A program made the translations under genes and the position numbers. A DNA stretch of 64,000 nt. It comes from Halostagnicola sp. A-GB9-2. Its GTDB lineage: Archaea > Halobacteriota > Halobacteria > Halobacteriales > Natrialbaceae. The stretch is taken from contig NZ_JASJOC010000011.1 in the NCBI RefSeq assembly GCF_030068615.1, forward strand, positions 1 to 64,000, written 5' to 3'. Positions 62,989-64,000 of this stretch are shown in pieces; positions within the stretch are counted from its first letter, which is position 1; every line of letters starts with the position of its first letter. The notes under the pieces are model-generated. The model searched no databases. It had not been told where the DNA came from and worked only from the letters and a program-made list of their open reading frames with translations.

Positions 62989-63518
62989 GTGACAAGGCGA
63001 ACGGTATTGCGGAGTACCGCGGCTGCTGGCGTTGCGGGTGCGATAGGGACCAGCGCCATCGGGAGCGTGGCCGGTGAAAAAGTAGAAGACGAAACCGAGG
63101 TCAGAGAAGCGATCGAAGCGCACGCCGGCGATTTGCTCGAGCAACTGGCCGAAAGCGGCGTGTTGTCCGCCGGTCCGTCGATGAACTTCCGATTGACGAG
63201 TCCACTACTGCATTCGACGATGAAGGCGTCGAACGAGTGACCGACGGCGGCGACGACGCGTATATCGTTCGCAAAGAAATCGACGATGGGCTGTTGGCCC
63301 TCTTCGTAGACACCGACGGGACCGGATCCATCGCGGCGGTGAGAGAAGACACCGAATCGGACGTCTCTCCGGATGGAGGTCACATCGAGACCTTCAGCGA
63401 CGGCGACAGTCGGGATGTCGAGCCCCAGAGCTGTGAACAAACTGAAGCCTGCCCCGGACAACCAGGTGTCCCCGGGTACGGGTTCTATGTCAGCGGATAC
63501 ATGCTCTTCTGTTGCTAA
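62989..63518 (+). pseudogene. Frameshifted precursor of a Tat-exported Cys-rich peptide (halocin-like)
   Basis: GTG 62989 opens MTRRTVLRSTAAAGVAGAIGTSAIGSVAG, a Tat signal, then an acidic pro-region. At about 63179 the frame must shift by one base: after VLSAGPS the continuing coding frame reads DELPIDESTTAFDDEGVERVTDGGDDAYIVRKEIDDGLLALFVDTDG and ends with a 29-residue Cys-rich tail (SCEQTEACPGQPGVPGYG ... LFCC). Overall plan (Tat leader, acidic pro-part, small Cys-rich end) recalls halocin C8-type precursors. Could be broken, programmed, or a sequencing error. Confidence 0.6.
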
Positions 63519-63778
63519 ACGGAACTGGTAGTCGATTCCCGACGTGTGACTGAAGCTGGCTGTGTAAAATTCACAGTTGGCGACCACCGTTTTCTCGACA
63601 CCTGTCGATAGCTGGTTTTTCAACACCTGTCGACTGCTGGTTTCTTGATCCGCTCGTTGGGTTCTCGATCCGCTTTTTGTGTTCGCCGGCCGCCGAGCAA
63701 ACGGACGATCCGAACCCACGCTGACGGGTTGGCGTTTTCCGATTATCTCCGCTCGTGTGGACCGTCCGTATCCGTATT

Positions 63779-64000
63779 TCATTCCTGCACGTCCGGGAGA
63801 TTCGGCAGGTTTGAGAGCGCCAGCAGGAACGCGATCGCCGAAACGAGCAGCAGTGCCAACCCGATAACCGACGAGACGGTGATCGGGATTCGGGTTACGA
63901 CGATCACCGTCCCGATTCCGACGGCTCCGACGAGCCCGCTCGCTCCCGCCCCGACCAGTTCGACCGACGCCGTATCGGCAGCGGTTCCGACTTCGGTACC
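63779..64000 (-). CDS. Membrane protein, C-terminal 73 residues only
   Basis: Open frame from the window edge to tga at 63779: two hydrophobic segments (LVGAGASGLVGAVGIGTVIVV and VSSVIGLALLLVSAIAFLLAL), ending SNLPNLPDVQE. Too little to assign a family. Convergent with the Cys-rich peptide precursor. Confidence 0.65.
   Translation of the reverse strand, partial: GTEVGTAADTASVELVGAGASGLVGAVGIGTVIVVTRIPITVSSVIGLALLLVSAIAFLLALSNLPNLPDVQE

Noticed and set aside
1-64000. tRNA and rRNA genes
   Set aside because: I scanned for T-loop-like gttcgaatc and conserved rRNA stretches by eye and saw no convincing candidate; a tRNAscan-SE run would settle this.

Overview
This window reads as the genome of an extremely halophilic archaeon (class Halobacteria; a Natrialba/Natrinema/Haloterrigena-like relative is a guess). 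The proteins are acidic and there are many haloarchaea-specific families: HTH_10/Bat regulators, a PhiH1-repressor-like winged helix, and small zinc-finger and DUF5786/DUF7563-type proteins. Tat signals and TATA boxes close upstream of starts are common. An Orc1/Cdc6 gene sits beside a typical haloarchaeal origin. No rRNA, tRNA or CRISPR array was seen.

Layout. 1-8.5 kb: end of a 2-oxoacid dehydrogenase E2 gene, an IclR regulator, a YjiH-type membrane protein, and an acyl-CoA dehydrogenase / thiolase / MaoC set (fatty-acid or CoA-ester degradation). 8.5-16.7 kb: cobalamin genes (BtuR-type adenosyltransferase, cobyric acid synthase) between two MTH865-like paralogues, plus small regulators and a large Bat-type sensor-regulator. 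16.9-19.5 kb: trehalose synthesis (otsB, otsA). 19.8-22.3 kb: orc1/cdc6 and a replication origin with inverted origin recognition boxes (ORBs) around an AT-rich core. 22.8-25 kb: Sco1 / TlpA / CcdA redox and copper cluster. 25.4-30.8 kb: two more HTH_10 regulators and a CPA2 antiporter with UspA-type domains. 31.7-36.6 kb: amino-sugar synthesis (glmS, glmM). 36.7-40.7 kb: FemAB-like transferase, alkaline-phosphatase-family enzyme and DegT-type aminotransferase, possibly for cell-surface glycans. 40.8-45.4 kb: HerA-like ATPase, a 1.5 kb iteron field, parA and a ribbon-helix-helix partner. 46.8-49.8 kb: formaldehyde-dehydrogenase-like enzyme and a CobW-type GTPase. 50-53.7 kb: three overlapping genes for cytoplasmic periplasmic-binding-like proteins with a VOC protein, divergent from a cupin across a mirrored promoter. 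53.9-58.5 kb: PQQ alcohol dehydrogenase operon with a cupredoxin, an unknown protein and a divergent GlcG/HbpS protein. 58.8-64 kb: winged-helix protein, decayed thioredoxin-reductase-like gene, a second iteron patch, DUF892 protein, ferritin, cold-shock protein, integrase fragment, a frameshifted secreted Cys-rich precursor and the end of a membrane protein.

Most interesting candidates: (1) the parA / RHH partner locus with its 1.5 kb field of GTTYACACWGTGTRAAC-like iterons and a satellite patch 16 kb away, which looks like a partition or centromere system; (2) a hairpin upstream of glmM whose loop is a 20-nt exact copy of glmS coding sequence, suggesting antisense coupling of glmM leader and glmS mRNA; (3) the VOC / triple cytosolic binding-protein operon co-controlled with a cupin; (4) a PQQ dehydrogenase with the Asp-Tyr-Asp signature of lanthanide enzymes. 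All functions are inferred by reading the sequence; no database search was run.
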